NCBI GenBank assembly: GCA_015057025.1
Contig: SVFD01000005.1
Location: forward strand, 160,140 to 224,139
DNA: 64,000 nucleotides
Direction: 5' to 3'
DNA from: Lachnospiraceae bacterium
GTDB lineage: Bacteria > Bacillota > Clostridia > Lachnospirales > Lachnospiraceae
Made by a program: the position numbers and the translations under genes. Shown in pieces: positions 19,182-27,125 of the stretch. The notes below the pieces were generated by a model. The model was not told the DNA's origin, made no database searches, and worked only from the letters and a program-made list of their open reading frames with translations. Numbering within the stretch: the first letter of the stretch is position 1; each line of letters opens with the position of its first letter.

Positions 19182-19748
19182 ATGCAAAAAAGATTGATAA
19201 GCACAGTATCTATAATAATAAGTTTTGGTTTATTATTAACAGGTTGTAAGGACACAGAAGGAACAGTACCGGAAGCATCAACTTCCGAGGTGGCTTCTGA
19301 GGCGGTTTCGGAAGTGATTTCCGAAGAAGTTTCAGAGGAAGTATTTAAAGAGGAGTCGGAAGATGTGGTATCAGAGGAAGTATATGAAGAAGAAGGTAAA
19401 GAAGTAGAATATGTTAATTTTTCTAATGTCGATGAATTATTAGAACATTTAGAAAAATATGACAGAACTGCAATTGTGCAATATAATTTTTCTGAGGAAG
19501 GTAGCTCTCAAGCTATTATTCCTAATGGAGGATATTATACTATTAAACAAGGTACTATGATAACAATAATTCCTAATAAAGAGGTAGCAAATGTACAAGA
19601 AAACGTTGGTTATATTATAATATATGAAGGAATGAGAGGTTGGAATATAGATATTGAAACTATAGGTACTGACCTTGAAGTATCATTCACCGTCAACTAC
19701 ACAGACGGTACATCAGAAGATTTTACAATTTATGTTACTGTTGAGTAG
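19182..19748 (+). CDS. Lipoprotein with Ser/Glu/Val-repeat linker, paralogue 3
   Basis: A 188-residue third paralogue: lipobox LTGC, acidic linker with VSEEV units, and a more divergent C-terminal domain ending NYTDGTSEDFTIYVTVE. It starts at 19182 after the same GAAAAGGAG ribosome site as paralogue 2, 37 bp after that gene's stop. A terminator follows. Copies are diverging (the conserved MPEIVDGVQ phrase is absent here), which suggests specialisation rather than recent amplification. Confidence 0.85.
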   Translation: MQKRLISTVSIIISFGLLLTGCKDTEGTVPEASTSEVASEAVSEVISEEVSEEVFKEESEDVVSEEVYEEEGKEVEYVNFSNVDELLEHLEKYDRTAIVQYNFSEEGSSQAIIPNGGYYTIKQGTMITIIPNKEVANVQENVGYIIIYEGMRGWNIDIETIGTDLEVSFTVNYTDGTSEDFTIYVTVE

Positions 19749-19779
19749 GTTTATATTTATTTTTAAGCCATTGACACAT

Positions 19780-19817
19780 AAAAGTTCCGCAACTTTAAGG
19801 GTTTGCGGGGCTTTTTC
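19780..19817 (+). terminator. Terminator of the lipoprotein operon
   Basis: AAAAGTTCCGCAA pairs with TTGCGGGGCTTTTT (two G-U pairs), followed by T residues. Confidence 0.8.
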
Positions 19818-19856
19818 TATGGCTTTGTTTAATGGCTTTTGTGTATTTTTCCAATA

Positions 19857-19885
19857 TTGACAGTGGTTTTCTCGACTGCTATGAT
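19857..19885 (+). promoter_or_regulatory. Promoter of rpn copy 1
   Basis: TTGACA (19857-19862), 17-bp spacer, TATGAT (19880-19885). The same arrangement (TTGACT-17-TATGAT) precedes the second rpn gene at 45710, followed by a leader of nearly equal length. Confidence 0.85.
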
Positions 19886-19891
19886 AGGCAT

Positions 19892-20067
19892 AAATACAAG
19901 CAATGCAATTCTTGGAAATCTATTTTTATTCTAATGATTCTAATTTCTACTTACGATAACATTTCTTTTATGAATTCTTGCTTATTTCATGATTCATTTA
20001 GTAAGCAGGAGAATTTAGACGTGTGAAAGAAATGGTCTCCTGCAGGGTGTAACCCGGAAGGAGGATA
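19892..20067 (+). promoter_or_regulatory. Structured rpn leader, copy 1 (candidate translational switch)
   Basis: About 176 nt from the inferred transcription start to the ATG. Five segments can pair in a chain. A (19898-19911, AAGCAA-tgc-AATTC) pairs with B (19972-19983, GAATTcTTGCTT). B also pairs with C (20003-20012, AAGCAGGAGA). C also pairs with D (20036-20043, TCTCCTGC). D's CTCCT also pairs with E, the Shine-Dalgarno AGGAG (20059-20063). A:B plus C:D leaves the ribosome site free; B:C plus D:E hides it. The leader at 45745 keeps the same order with compensatory changes. Confidence 0.7.
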
Positions 20068-21324
20068 ATGCGGGAGAAGGATATTACCCAGAAGAAATTT
20101 TTTGAAGACGCGGGAAGGTTTGCGGATTTTATGAATGCCGTGTGTTTTCACGGACGGCAGATTTTAAAGCCGGAAGAACTGGAATCGTCAAATATATCCA
20201 TGTTAAAGGCGGATGAACAGGCAGTTTTAGAACGTTTTTGTGATGTGATAAAGAAGCAGACAAAGGAAGGGGCTGTCTATGCAATTTATGTTCTTGAGAA
20301 TCAGGAAACCGTAGATTACGGTATGCTGGTACGGGTCATGCTGGAGGAAAGCCTGGCCTATGACAAGCAGGTAAAAGAGATTGGTAAAAGAAACAGGGAT
20401 GCTTTTCGGAAGAAATCAAAGGAGGAGAGTGCGAAGGCGATTTTCTGTGAAGAGGAATCGGTTGGAGAAGATAAAAGGGAAGGATTAGCCGCCGGCGAAT
20501 TTCTTTATGGATTTCGAAAGACTGACCGTCTAATTCCTATATATACCATAGTAGTGTATTGGGGCGAGAAGGAGTGGGACGGGGCAAAGTCCTTGCGCGA
20601 GCTGATTGACTTGCCGATAGAAGATGAGGAACTGCGGCAGGAGATGTTAAAGAGAATACCGGACTATAGGATTCAGGTGTATGACTTAAACAAAGAGACT
20701 GATTTTACGGCATTTCAGACCTCTTTAAAGACGGTGTTTGAGTTTTACAGCACCCGAAAGAATAAGGATGAACTGCGAAACTATATGAATACCCATAGGG
20801 AAGAAGTGGAAGAACTGGACTGTGAGAGTAAGTTCTTTCTTGCCACCATGTTGGGGCAGAAGAAGTTAAGGAAAAAATTATTAAAGAAAGAAACGAAGAA
20901 GGAGGAAGGAAGTATGTGTAAGGCAATAGATGATATGATAGAAGAAGGAATCCAGCAAGGAATTGAGAAAGGCCGTGCGGAGGCGGAGCAGATGATATTC
21001 GAGCTGAAGGAAGAACTGGCAAAGGAGAAAGAGAAGAGTAACTGTAAGGCAATAGATGATATGATAGAAGAAGGAATCCAGCAAGGAATTGAGAAAGGCA
21101 GAGAGGAAGGCCGTGCGGAGGCGGAGCAGACAATATCCGAGTTGAAGGAAGAACTGGCAAAGGAGAAAGAGAAGAGTAACTGTAAGGCAATAGATGACAT
21201 GATAGAAGAAGGAATCCAGCAAGGAATTGAGAAAGGCAGAGAGGAAGGCCGTGCGGAGGCGGAGCAGATTATAACAGAGTTGAAGGAAGAGATTGAAGGT
21301 CTCAAGAAGTTGTTGGCAGTCTAA
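20068..21324 (+). CDS. Rpn-family PD-(D/E)XK nuclease (recombination-promoting nuclease/putative transposase), copy 1
   Basis: The 418-residue protein matches the Rpn family: a PD-(D/E)XK-type nuclease core with candidate residues Asp20 (GRFADFMN) and Glu77-x-Gln79 (YVLENQETVDYGML), followed by a helical region. The C-terminus has three near-identical 42-46-residue units (CKAIDDMIEEGIQQGIEKG...). Characterised E. coli Rpn proteins are nucleases linked to recombination and anti-phage toxicity. The ATG follows GGAAGGAGGA. A second start with a strong ribosome site lies in frame at 20914. The gene has its own promoter and structured leader. Confidence 0.85.
   Translation: MREKDITQKKFFEDAGRFADFMNAVCFHGRQILKPEELESSNISMLKADEQAVLERFCDVIKKQTKEGAVYAIYVLENQETVDYGMLVRVMLEESLAYDKQVKEIGKRNRDAFRKKSKEESAKAIFCEEESVGEDKREGLAAGEFLYGFRKTDRLIPIYTIVVYWGEKEWDGAKSLRELIDLPIEDEELRQEMLKRIPDYRIQVYDLNKETDFTAFQTSLKTVFEFYSTRKNKDELRNYMNTHREEVEELDCESKFFLATMLGQKKLRKKLLKKETKKEEGSMCKAIDDMIEEGIQQGIEKGRAEAEQMIFELKEELAKEKEKSNCKAIDDMIEEGIQQGIEKGREEGRAEAEQTISELKEELAKEKEKSNCKAIDDMIEEGIQQGIEKGREEGRAEAEQIITELKEEIEGLKKLLAV
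20914..21324 (+). CDS. Candidate in-frame internal gene (RpnS-like C-terminal product)
   Basis: An ATG at 20914, in frame with the full gene (Met283), is preceded by AAGGAGGAAGGA, with GGAGG eight bases before the start, as good a ribosome site as any in the window. Translation would give a 136-residue protein made only of the charged coiled-coil repeats, without the nuclease core. E. coli rpn genes are reported to encode such intragenic C-terminal products that neutralise the full-length nuclease. The repeat motif 'EEGRAEAEQ...ELKEE' may mediate oligomerisation. Confidence 0.6.
   Translation: MCKAIDDMIEEGIQQGIEKGRAEAEQMIFELKEELAKEKEKSNCKAIDDMIEEGIQQGIEKGREEGRAEAEQTISELKEELAKEKEKSNCKAIDDMIEEGIQQGIEKGREEGRAEAEQIITELKEEIEGLKKLLAV
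20917..21324 (+). repeat. Tandem repeats encoding coiled-coil tail of rpn copy 1
   Basis: Units start at 20917, 21043 and 21181 (126 bp, 138 bp, then a final unit that diverges). The first unit lacks 12 bp (REEG). The DNA is nearly identical between units, which would favour expansion and contraction by recombination or slippage. Confidence 0.9.
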
Positions 21325-21353
21325 ATATGTTTATTTGAATATCCCTGTCCTAC

Positions 21354-21382
21354 TTGAATTTTGGCATAAAATAGGATATAAT
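21354..21382 (+). promoter_or_regulatory. Promoter of fba
   Basis: TTGAAT (21354-21359), 17-bp spacer, perfect TATAAT (21377-21382), about 40 bp before the aldolase start. Confidence 0.8.
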
Positions 21383-21424
21383 TTACCCGTTACGTATTAA
21401 AATTAACAATCGGAGGTAAATAAA

Positions 21425-22288
21425 ATGTTAGTTTCAGCAAAAGAAATGCTTCAGAAAGCAAAAGCTGGTCACTATGCTGTTGGACAGTTCAACATCAACA
21501 ACTTAGAGTGGACAAAGTCTATCCTTTTAACAGCACAGGAATGCCAGTCTCCCGTTATCCTTGGTGTATCTGAGGGTGCAGGTAAGTACATGACAGGTTA
21601 CAAGACTGTTGTAGGTATGGTTAATGGTATGATCGAAGAATTAGGAATCACAGTTCCTGTAGCTCTTCACCTTGACCATGGTAGTTTCGAACACTGCTAC
21701 AAGTGTATCGAAGCTGGCTTCTCATCAGTTATGTTCGATGGTTCACACTATCCTATTGAAGAAAACATCGCTAAGACAAAGCAGTTGGTTGCTGACTGTG
21801 CTGCTAAGGGAATCTCTCTTGAAGCAGAAGTTGGTTCAATCGGTGGTGAAGAAGATGGTGTTGTAGGTGCAGGTGAATGTGCAGATCCTAACGAATGTAA
21901 GATGATCGCTGACCTTGGTATCGACTTCCTTGCAGCAGGTATCGGTAACATCCACGGTAAATATCCTGCAAACTGGAAGGGATTAAGCTTCGAAACTCTC
22001 GATGCAATCCAGCAGTTAACAGGTGATATGCCTCTCGTTCTTCACGGTGGTACAGGTATCCCTGCAGATATGATTAAGAAGGCAATTGACCTTGGTGTAT
22101 CTAAGATCAACGTTAATACAGAATGTCAGTTAGCATTTGCTGATGCTACACGTAAGTACATCGAAGCCGGTAAGGACTTAGAAGGTAAGGGATTTGACCC
22201 TCGTAAGTTACTTGCTCCCGGTGCAGAAGCTATTAAAGCTACTGTTAAGGAAAAGATGGAATTATTCGGTTCTGTAGGCAAGGCTTAA
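21425..22288 (+). CDS. fba: Class II fructose-bisphosphate aldolase
   Basis: The 287-residue zinc-dependent aldolase splits fructose-1,6-bisphosphate into the two triose phosphates in glycolysis. Visible motifs are VGQFNINNLEW, VPVALHLDHGSFE (zinc histidine and catalytic acid), LEAEVGSIGGEEDG, HGKYP and the phosphate site VLHGGTGIP. The codon choice is strongly biased, as for a highly expressed gene. CGGAGGTAAAT precedes the ATG, with its own promoter and terminator. Confidence 0.97.
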   Translation: MLVSAKEMLQKAKAGHYAVGQFNINNLEWTKSILLTAQECQSPVILGVSEGAGKYMTGYKTVVGMVNGMIEELGITVPVALHLDHGSFEHCYKCIEAGFSSVMFDGSHYPIEENIAKTKQLVADCAAKGISLEAEVGSIGGEEDGVVGAGECADPNECKMIADLGIDFLAAGIGNIHGKYPANWKGLSFETLDAIQQLTGDMPLVLHGGTGIPADMIKKAIDLGVSKINVNTECQLAFADATRKYIEAGKDLEGKGFDPRKLLAPGAEAIKATVKEKMELFGSVGKA

Positions 22289-22320
22289 GAAATAAAGAAT
22301 ATGACCTTATAAAAGGAGGA

Positions 22321-22353
22321 TGCCCGGTAACGAAAGTTACCGGGCATTCATTT
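22321..22353 (+). terminator. Terminator of fba
   Basis: TGCCCGGTAAC-GAAA-GTTACCGGGCA, an 11-bp perfect stem with a stable tetraloop, then TTCATTTTT. Confidence 0.92.
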
Positions 22354-22381
22354 TTGAAAAAGTTATAGGTGTGTGTTTTTG

Positions 22382-22429
22382 TTATCTATACTAATTGTAT
22401 TTTGTTATCTTGATTGTTAGTATAGATAA
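22382..22429. terminator. AT-rich inverted repeat between convergent genes
   Basis: A perfect 13-bp inverted repeat, TTATCTATACTAA / TTAGTATAGATAA, with a 22-base loop, followed on the plus strand by a T-rich stretch. It lies between fba and the converging cyclophilin gene and may back up termination in either direction. Confidence 0.5.
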
Positions 22430-22494
22430 TATTTTTTGCAGAATAATGTTATGTAAATCAATATTCTGTAAAATAAATATGAATAAATTATGAA

Positions 22495-23016
22495 TTAGCA
22501 GTGAGTCGGTTCGGGATAATCCACACCGAAGGTATCTACGGTTACACTTTTCATTACCTGAGGAATTATAGGTTTGTCAGAGTAATCAGTATCCACTTCT
22601 GCAATTTTGTTTACAACTTCCATACCTTCAATAACTTTACCAAAAGCTGCATATGCGCCGTCTAAGTGAGGAGCATCCTTGTGCATTAAGAAAAACTGGC
22701 TTCCGGCAGAGTTAGGGAACATGGAACGAGCCATGGAAAGCACACCGGGAGTATGCTTTAAGTTATTTTCAAAGCCGTTTTGAGAAAATTCTCCTTTGAT
22801 ATGATATCCAGGGCCGCCTGTGCCTGTGCCCTGTGGACATCCGCCCTGAATCATAAAACCATAGATGACTCTGTGGAAAGTAAGTCCGTCGTAGAACTTC
22901 TTGTTAATTAAAGAGATAAAGTTGTTTACGGATTCCGGAGCAATTTCAGGATAAAGCTCTGCTTTTATTACGGAACCGTCTTCCATTGTGATTGTTACAA
23001 TAGGATTCTGTGCCAT
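22495..23016 (-). CDS. Cyclophilin-type peptidyl-prolyl cis-trans isomerase
   Basis: A 173-residue cytosolic cyclophilin with FYDGLTFHRVIYGFMIQGGCPQG (catalytic arginine), GVLSMARSM, SAGSQFFLMHKDAPHLDGAYAAFGKVIEGMEVV. It speeds proline isomerisation during folding. There is no signal peptide. The minus-strand ATG is preceded by AGAAAGGAA. It is a stand-alone gene. Confidence 0.95.
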   Translation of the reverse strand: MAQNPIVTITMEDGSVIKAELYPEIAPESVNNFISLINKKFYDGLTFHRVIYGFMIQGGCPQGTGTGGPGYHIKGEFSQNGFENNLKHTPGVLSMARSMFPNSAGSQFFLMHKDAPHLDGAYAAFGKVIEGMEVVNKIAEVDTDYSDKPIIPQVMKSVTVDTFGVDYPEPTHC

Positions 23017-23154
23017 TTTATGTCATTCCTTTCTTGAATAGATATGGTATAATGTAAACAGTGCGCAAGTGTAAGTTTGCGAGTATACAAATATACGTAT
23101 TTTAGATATAAAATATCCGAAGGATATTCTATCATAATCTACGGAGGGATAAAA

Positions 23155-23931
23155 GTGATAAGCGATAAAAAACTTGTAAAAATTATTTTAGATTTTACAT
23201 ATGTTTTGGATGACAGTGTTATTCTTAAGTGGTTAGAGACACTGGAAGAGGGAGATTTCATTTTATATATTACGGATGACCCTAAGAAAGCAGAACGTGC
23301 ACATGAGACAGGTCTTGCAGTTTTAATTTATCTGCACGAAAATAACAAACACTGTAGTTTTAATGGATTCCGGTATTTTATTGAGGGTTTTGAAGATGCG
23401 GATATGAAGTATTTAGAAGGTGTTTATATGCGCGAAAAGAAGATACCTTGGGTAATATGCGAGACAGAAAGACTTAGAATTCGGGAAATGTCAATGGAAG
23501 ATATTGATAATTTATATTCGTTATACTCTGATAAGTCGGTGGTGGAGTACATGGAGGATTTACCTGCGGATAAAGAAGAGGAAAAGAGATATATAACGGA
23601 ATATATCGATACTATGTACGGTTTTTATGGTTATGGAATGTGGTTAGTGGAATTAAGAGAAGGCGGAGAAATCATAGGTCGCGTCGGTTTTCAAAATACT
23701 GAGAAAGAGGATGTGTTAGAGCTCGGATTTATGATTATACCGGAATATCAAAGACAGGGATATGCTTATGAAGCATGCAGAGGAGTTTTGAAATATATGC
23801 AGGATAGAAGTGAGGGATATACTTTTGTTGCTTCATGTCACGAAAAAAATATTAAGGCGATTTCTTTTTGTCATAAATTGGGTATAAAATTAGTGCCGAA
23901 TATCAGAAACGGTGGCAGTCTTGTCATATAA
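23155..23931 (+). CDS. GNAT acetyltransferase with N-terminal HAD-like domain
   Basis: A 258-residue two-part protein. Residues ~1-95 resemble the end of a HAD-like fold (YITDDPKKAERAHETGLAVLIY, the segment that follows catalytic residues in HAD proteins) but lack a DxD nucleophile motif. Residues ~100-255 are a GNAT domain (CETERLRIREMSMEDIDNLY, LGFMIIPEYQRQGYAYEA with the acetyl-CoA loop). The GTG at 23155 has GGAGGG upstream; earlier in-frame starts do not. The substrate is unknown. The truncated HAD half may be structural. Confidence 0.82.
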   Translation: MISDKKLVKIILDFTYVLDDSVILKWLETLEEGDFILYITDDPKKAERAHETGLAVLIYLHENNKHCSFNGFRYFIEGFEDADMKYLEGVYMREKKIPWVICETERLRIREMSMEDIDNLYSLYSDKSVVEYMEDLPADKEEEKRYITEYIDTMYGFYGYGMWLVELREGGEIIGRVGFQNTEKEDVLELGFMIIPEYQRQGYAYEACRGVLKYMQDRSEGYTFVASCHEKNIKAISFCHKLGIKLVPNIRNGGSLVI

Positions 23932-23985
23932 ATAAAAAAAGTATATAATGATAAAAATTTAAACATATGTAAAAGAGAGAATAAA

Positions 23986-25470
23986 ATGTTATTTAATTCC
24001 TTTGAATTTCTGATTTTTTTCCCAATTGTTGTATTGCTATATTTTATAGTTCCTAAAAAAACAAGATATATTTGGTTATTAGTTTCCAGTTATTATTTCT
24101 ATATGTGCTGGAATGCGAAGTATGCCCTTTTAATTGCAATATCAACCATAATTACGTGGGTTAGCGGGTTGCTTTTAAGCAAATTTAAGAGCAAAGGTGC
24201 AAAACGGGTAACTGTAGCTGCAAGTTTTGTAAGTAATTTGGCTATATTGTTTTTCTTTAAGTATTTTGATTTTGTATTGGACAACCTTAACAGAATATTA
24301 AGTTACGCGGGCGTGAAATTGATAAGCAATCCCTTTGATATTTTATTGCCGGTAGGAATTTCTTTTTATACTTTCCAAGCGTTAAGTTACACGGTTGACG
24401 TGTACAGAGGAGATGTTGAAGCAGAGAGAAATCCCCTTAGATACGCTCTTTTTGTATCCTTTTTTCCGCAGCTGGTTGCAGGACCTATTGAACGTTCCAA
24501 GAACTTACTTACACAATTAAAAAATGTAGATAAAATAAAAGTTTGGAATTATGACAGGATTGTATCCGGCCTTATACTGATGATTTGGGGTTTGTTCCAG
24601 AAGATGGTGATTGCTGACCGGTTGTCGATTTTGGTAGATAATGTTTTTTATAAAAGTACAATTTACGGAACTATTGAGTTAGTATTGGGTGCAGTTGCTT
24701 TTGCATTGCAGATATATTGTGATTTTGGCGGCTATTCCACGATTGCCATCGGTGCGGCTAAAGTTATGGGCTTTGAATTAATGGAGAATTTTAATACACC
24801 TTACTTTGCTACAAGTATTCAGGATTTTTGGCGAAGATGGCATATTTCTTTAAGCTCATGGTTTAGAGATTATCTATATATTCCCTTAGGAGGAAGCCGC
24901 TGTTCCAGAATCCGGAAGTATTTTAATCTTATGGTTACTTTTTTGGTGAGCGGATTGTGGCATGGCGCTGCGTGGAGGTATATTGTATGGGGCGGTCTGC
25001 ATGGTTTGTATCAGATTTTAGGTGATATATTTAAGCCTGTTAGGGAAAAAATCGTTAATGTATTACGGGTTGATAAAGAAGCCTTTAGTTACAAGCTGGG
25101 TCAAATACTTATTACATTTTCATTGACAACCTTCGCATGGATATTCTTTCGTGCCGGTAGTTTGAAAATGGCTTTGCAGTATATTGAAAGAATGTTTACC
25201 AAATGGAATCCGTGGGTAATTTTTGACCAGAGTCTTCTGAATTTAGGTTTGGAAGGGATGGAACTTAATATCCTGATTCTTGCACTTGTAGGTCTTTTAA
25301 TGGCTGACCTTATACGTTATCGACAGAAGATAACGTTTTCAACCTTCCTTATGAAGCAGAATATGTGGTTTCGTTGGATTGTTTTAATCGGTATGATTTT
25401 GGCGATTTTGGTATTCGGTGTATACGGTGTGGATTTTGACTCTACGCAGTTTATTTATTTTGATTTTTAG
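23986..25470 (+). CDS. MBOAT-family membrane O-acyltransferase
   Basis: A 494-residue multi-pass membrane enzyme of the AlgI/PatB type: LPVGISFYTFQALSYTVDVYRG, SFFPQLVAGPIERSKNLL, FWRRWHISLSSWFRDYLYIPLGG, and the catalytic histidine in SGLWHGAAWRYIVWGGLHG. These move acyl groups across the membrane to extracellular polysaccharide or wall polymers. The gene is followed within 20 bp by an SGNH protein, the usual partner that completes the transfer outside. The polymer is not evident. Confidence 0.95.
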   Translation: MLFNSFEFLIFFPIVVLLYFIVPKKTRYIWLLVSSYYFYMCWNAKYALLIAISTIITWVSGLLLSKFKSKGAKRVTVAASFVSNLAILFFFKYFDFVLDNLNRILSYAGVKLISNPFDILLPVGISFYTFQALSYTVDVYRGDVEAERNPLRYALFVSFFPQLVAGPIERSKNLLTQLKNVDKIKVWNYDRIVSGLILMIWGLFQKMVIADRLSILVDNVFYKSTIYGTIELVLGAVAFALQIYCDFGGYSTIAIGAAKVMGFELMENFNTPYFATSIQDFWRRWHISLSSWFRDYLYIPLGGSRCSRIRKYFNLMVTFLVSGLWHGAAWRYIVWGGLHGLYQILGDIFKPVREKIVNVLRVDKEAFSYKLGQILITFSLTTFAWIFFRAGSLKMALQYIERMFTKWNPWVIFDQSLLNLGLEGMELNILILALVGLLMADLIRYRQKITFSTFLMKQNMWFRWIVLIGMILAILVFGVYGVDFDSTQFIYFDF

Positions 25471-25486
25471 TTCGTAGGTGTTATAT

Positions 25487-26887
25487 ATGAAAAAAGGGAT
25501 TCGTTTTATTGCATTTATATTGATTTTAATAATGACAGTCATGGGGACTTATCAGGTTCTTTCATGGAAGGATACATCGGGGGATTATTTATCATCTACG
25601 CAACAGCTTTACGCTACGGAAGATAATTTGATGGATGTAATCTTTGTTGGAAGCAGTCATGTGTACTGTGGAATTAACCCTTCTTATTTGTGGGATGAAT
25701 ACGGAATCAGTGCGTTTGATATGTCGGTATCCGGCCAGGATAAAGACTCATCATATCATACGATAAAAGAAGTCTTGAAAACTCAGTCACCGCAGGTGGT
25801 TTGCGTTGATTTATACGGATTGCTATATGAAAGACATTCTGTGCTTGGAAATGAGTACCGTAATATGCTTTCCATGAAAACGTCTGCAAACTCAATAGAA
25901 TTGGTTCAGAATTATGTGGATGAAAAAAAAGGGCAAATGGATTATATACTTCGGTGGCCCATTATTCATACAAGATACAAAGAATTAACAGAGTATGATT
26001 TTATACAATATGAACCCAGTATTTATGGTAGGGGATATAATCCTAATTATAGTTTGGGAGTAAGTTATTATCCGCAGGGTGCATTGGAGTGCGCTGAAAG
26101 TGAACCATTAAGTGAAGATAATAAAGAATGGCTCGATAAGCTCATTCTATTATCTGAAGAAGAAGATTTTAAGTTGGTGATGTTTCTTACACCAATGTAT
26201 TTGGAACCGGCACAGCAAAAAATATTAAACGGAGCATACGAGTACTTGTCCGAATATGGTGTAGAAACTTTGGACTTTAATATGTTGTCAGAACAAGTTG
26301 GATTAGATTATAATGCGGATTTTTGCGATTCGCATCATTTAAACAGAGTCGGTTCTGATAAATTAACTGCATATTTTGGCGAATATTTGGTAAGTCATAA
26401 TCAGTTGACGGATCACCGAGGAGACGAGGCGTATTATCTGTGGGATGAATGTTCAAAATGGTTGGAGCATTTAGATTTTGCACATGAGTTAAAACAGGAA
26501 ACAGACTGGAAAGCATTTTCTGAGATGGCAGCAGATTATAATGAAGATATGACTATCATTCTCTACTTGGACGGAACTTATAAAGAATCTACGTTGGGCT
26601 TGCAAGAGGTGCAAGAGATATTTGGCATTCCAGAAAGTGAATATGATATCGGCGGTAAGTGGATATTTAAAAATGGTGAATGTGTATATTATATGGATCC
26701 GGGCGAAGGAAATGTATACGGAATGGATTTAAGTGATGCTAATGTGCTTTGGATGGAAAATGATCCCGGAAAATTATCTCAAGTGCAGATAAACGGAGAA
26801 CCGATGGGCTGTGCATTTAACGGATTAACGATTGTTGTTTATGATAATATAACCCATCAGGTAGTCGATAAAAGAGGTTTTTATTAA
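25487..26887 (+). CDS. Membrane-anchored SGNH-type acyltransferase partner
   Basis: A 466-residue protein with an N-terminal membrane anchor (FIAFILILIMTVMGTYQVL) and an extracellular SGNH/DltD/AlgJ-like domain: VGSSHVYCGINPSYLW holds the nucleophile serine and FCDSHHLNRVGSDKL holds the Asp/His pair. The C-terminal ~130 residues are an extra, unrecognised domain. The ATG at 25487 follows GTAGGTG; an in-frame GTG nine bases upstream is possible. It is co-transcribed with the MBOAT gene and likely transfers the acyl group to its extracellular acceptor. Confidence 0.88.
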   Translation: MKKGIRFIAFILILIMTVMGTYQVLSWKDTSGDYLSSTQQLYATEDNLMDVIFVGSSHVYCGINPSYLWDEYGISAFDMSVSGQDKDSSYHTIKEVLKTQSPQVVCVDLYGLLYERHSVLGNEYRNMLSMKTSANSIELVQNYVDEKKGQMDYILRWPIIHTRYKELTEYDFIQYEPSIYGRGYNPNYSLGVSYYPQGALECAESEPLSEDNKEWLDKLILLSEEEDFKLVMFLTPMYLEPAQQKILNGAYEYLSEYGVETLDFNMLSEQVGLDYNADFCDSHHLNRVGSDKLTAYFGEYLVSHNQLTDHRGDEAYYLWDECSKWLEHLDFAHELKQETDWKAFSEMAADYNEDMTIILYLDGTYKESTLGLQEVQEIFGIPESEYDIGGKWIFKNGECVYYMDPGEGNVYGMDLSDANVLWMENDPGKLSQVQINGEPMGCAFNGLTIVVYDNITHQVVDKRGFY

Positions 26888-26901
26888 AAAGAAATTTTTA
26901 T

Positions 26902-26940
26902 AAAACGGAGTATTGCTATATCAGCAGTGCTCCGTTTTTA
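26902..26940 (+). terminator. Terminator of the acyltransferase operon
   Basis: AAAACGGAGTATTGCT / AGCAGTGCTCCGTTTTT with a five-base loop. Confidence 0.9.
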
Positions 26941-27037
26941 TGTAGGTAGCACTTTGTACGGTCAAATAAATAACAAGGTAATAGTCTATTATAAGTTTTT
27001 TGTTAAAATATTGTGGTTTATTTTGCTGAAAATATGA

Positions 27038-27066
27038 TGTTAACCCTCTTGATATTGTGGTATAAT
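27038..27066 (+). promoter_or_regulatory. Possible promoter of the TIR gene array
   Basis: A perfect TATAAT at 27061-27066 with a weak -35 (TGTTAA, 27038-27043) at 17 bp. It lies 60 bp before the first TIR gene, and no other promoter is obvious between the three genes. Confidence 0.5.
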
Positions 27067-27125
27067 TCCAAATATATGGGGAGATAGGTTTTTTATTGAA
27101 ATAGAATTTTTCGGAGGTGTTTTTT

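Noticed and set aside
17865..19748. Acidic VSEE repeats considered as a separate repeat element
   Set aside because: They are coding low-complexity linkers in frame within lipoproteins, not an independent element.
19675..20026. Two short plus-strand ORFs between the lipoprotein array and rpn copy 1
   Set aside because: They read through the terminator, the rpn promoter and the structured leader, which explain this sequence better; no ribosome sites.
20705..21305. Long minus-strand ORFs (up to 174 aa) opposite the rpn copy 1 tail
   Set aside because: They are produced by the in-frame tandem repeat on the other strand; composition is low-complexity and no ribosome site is present.
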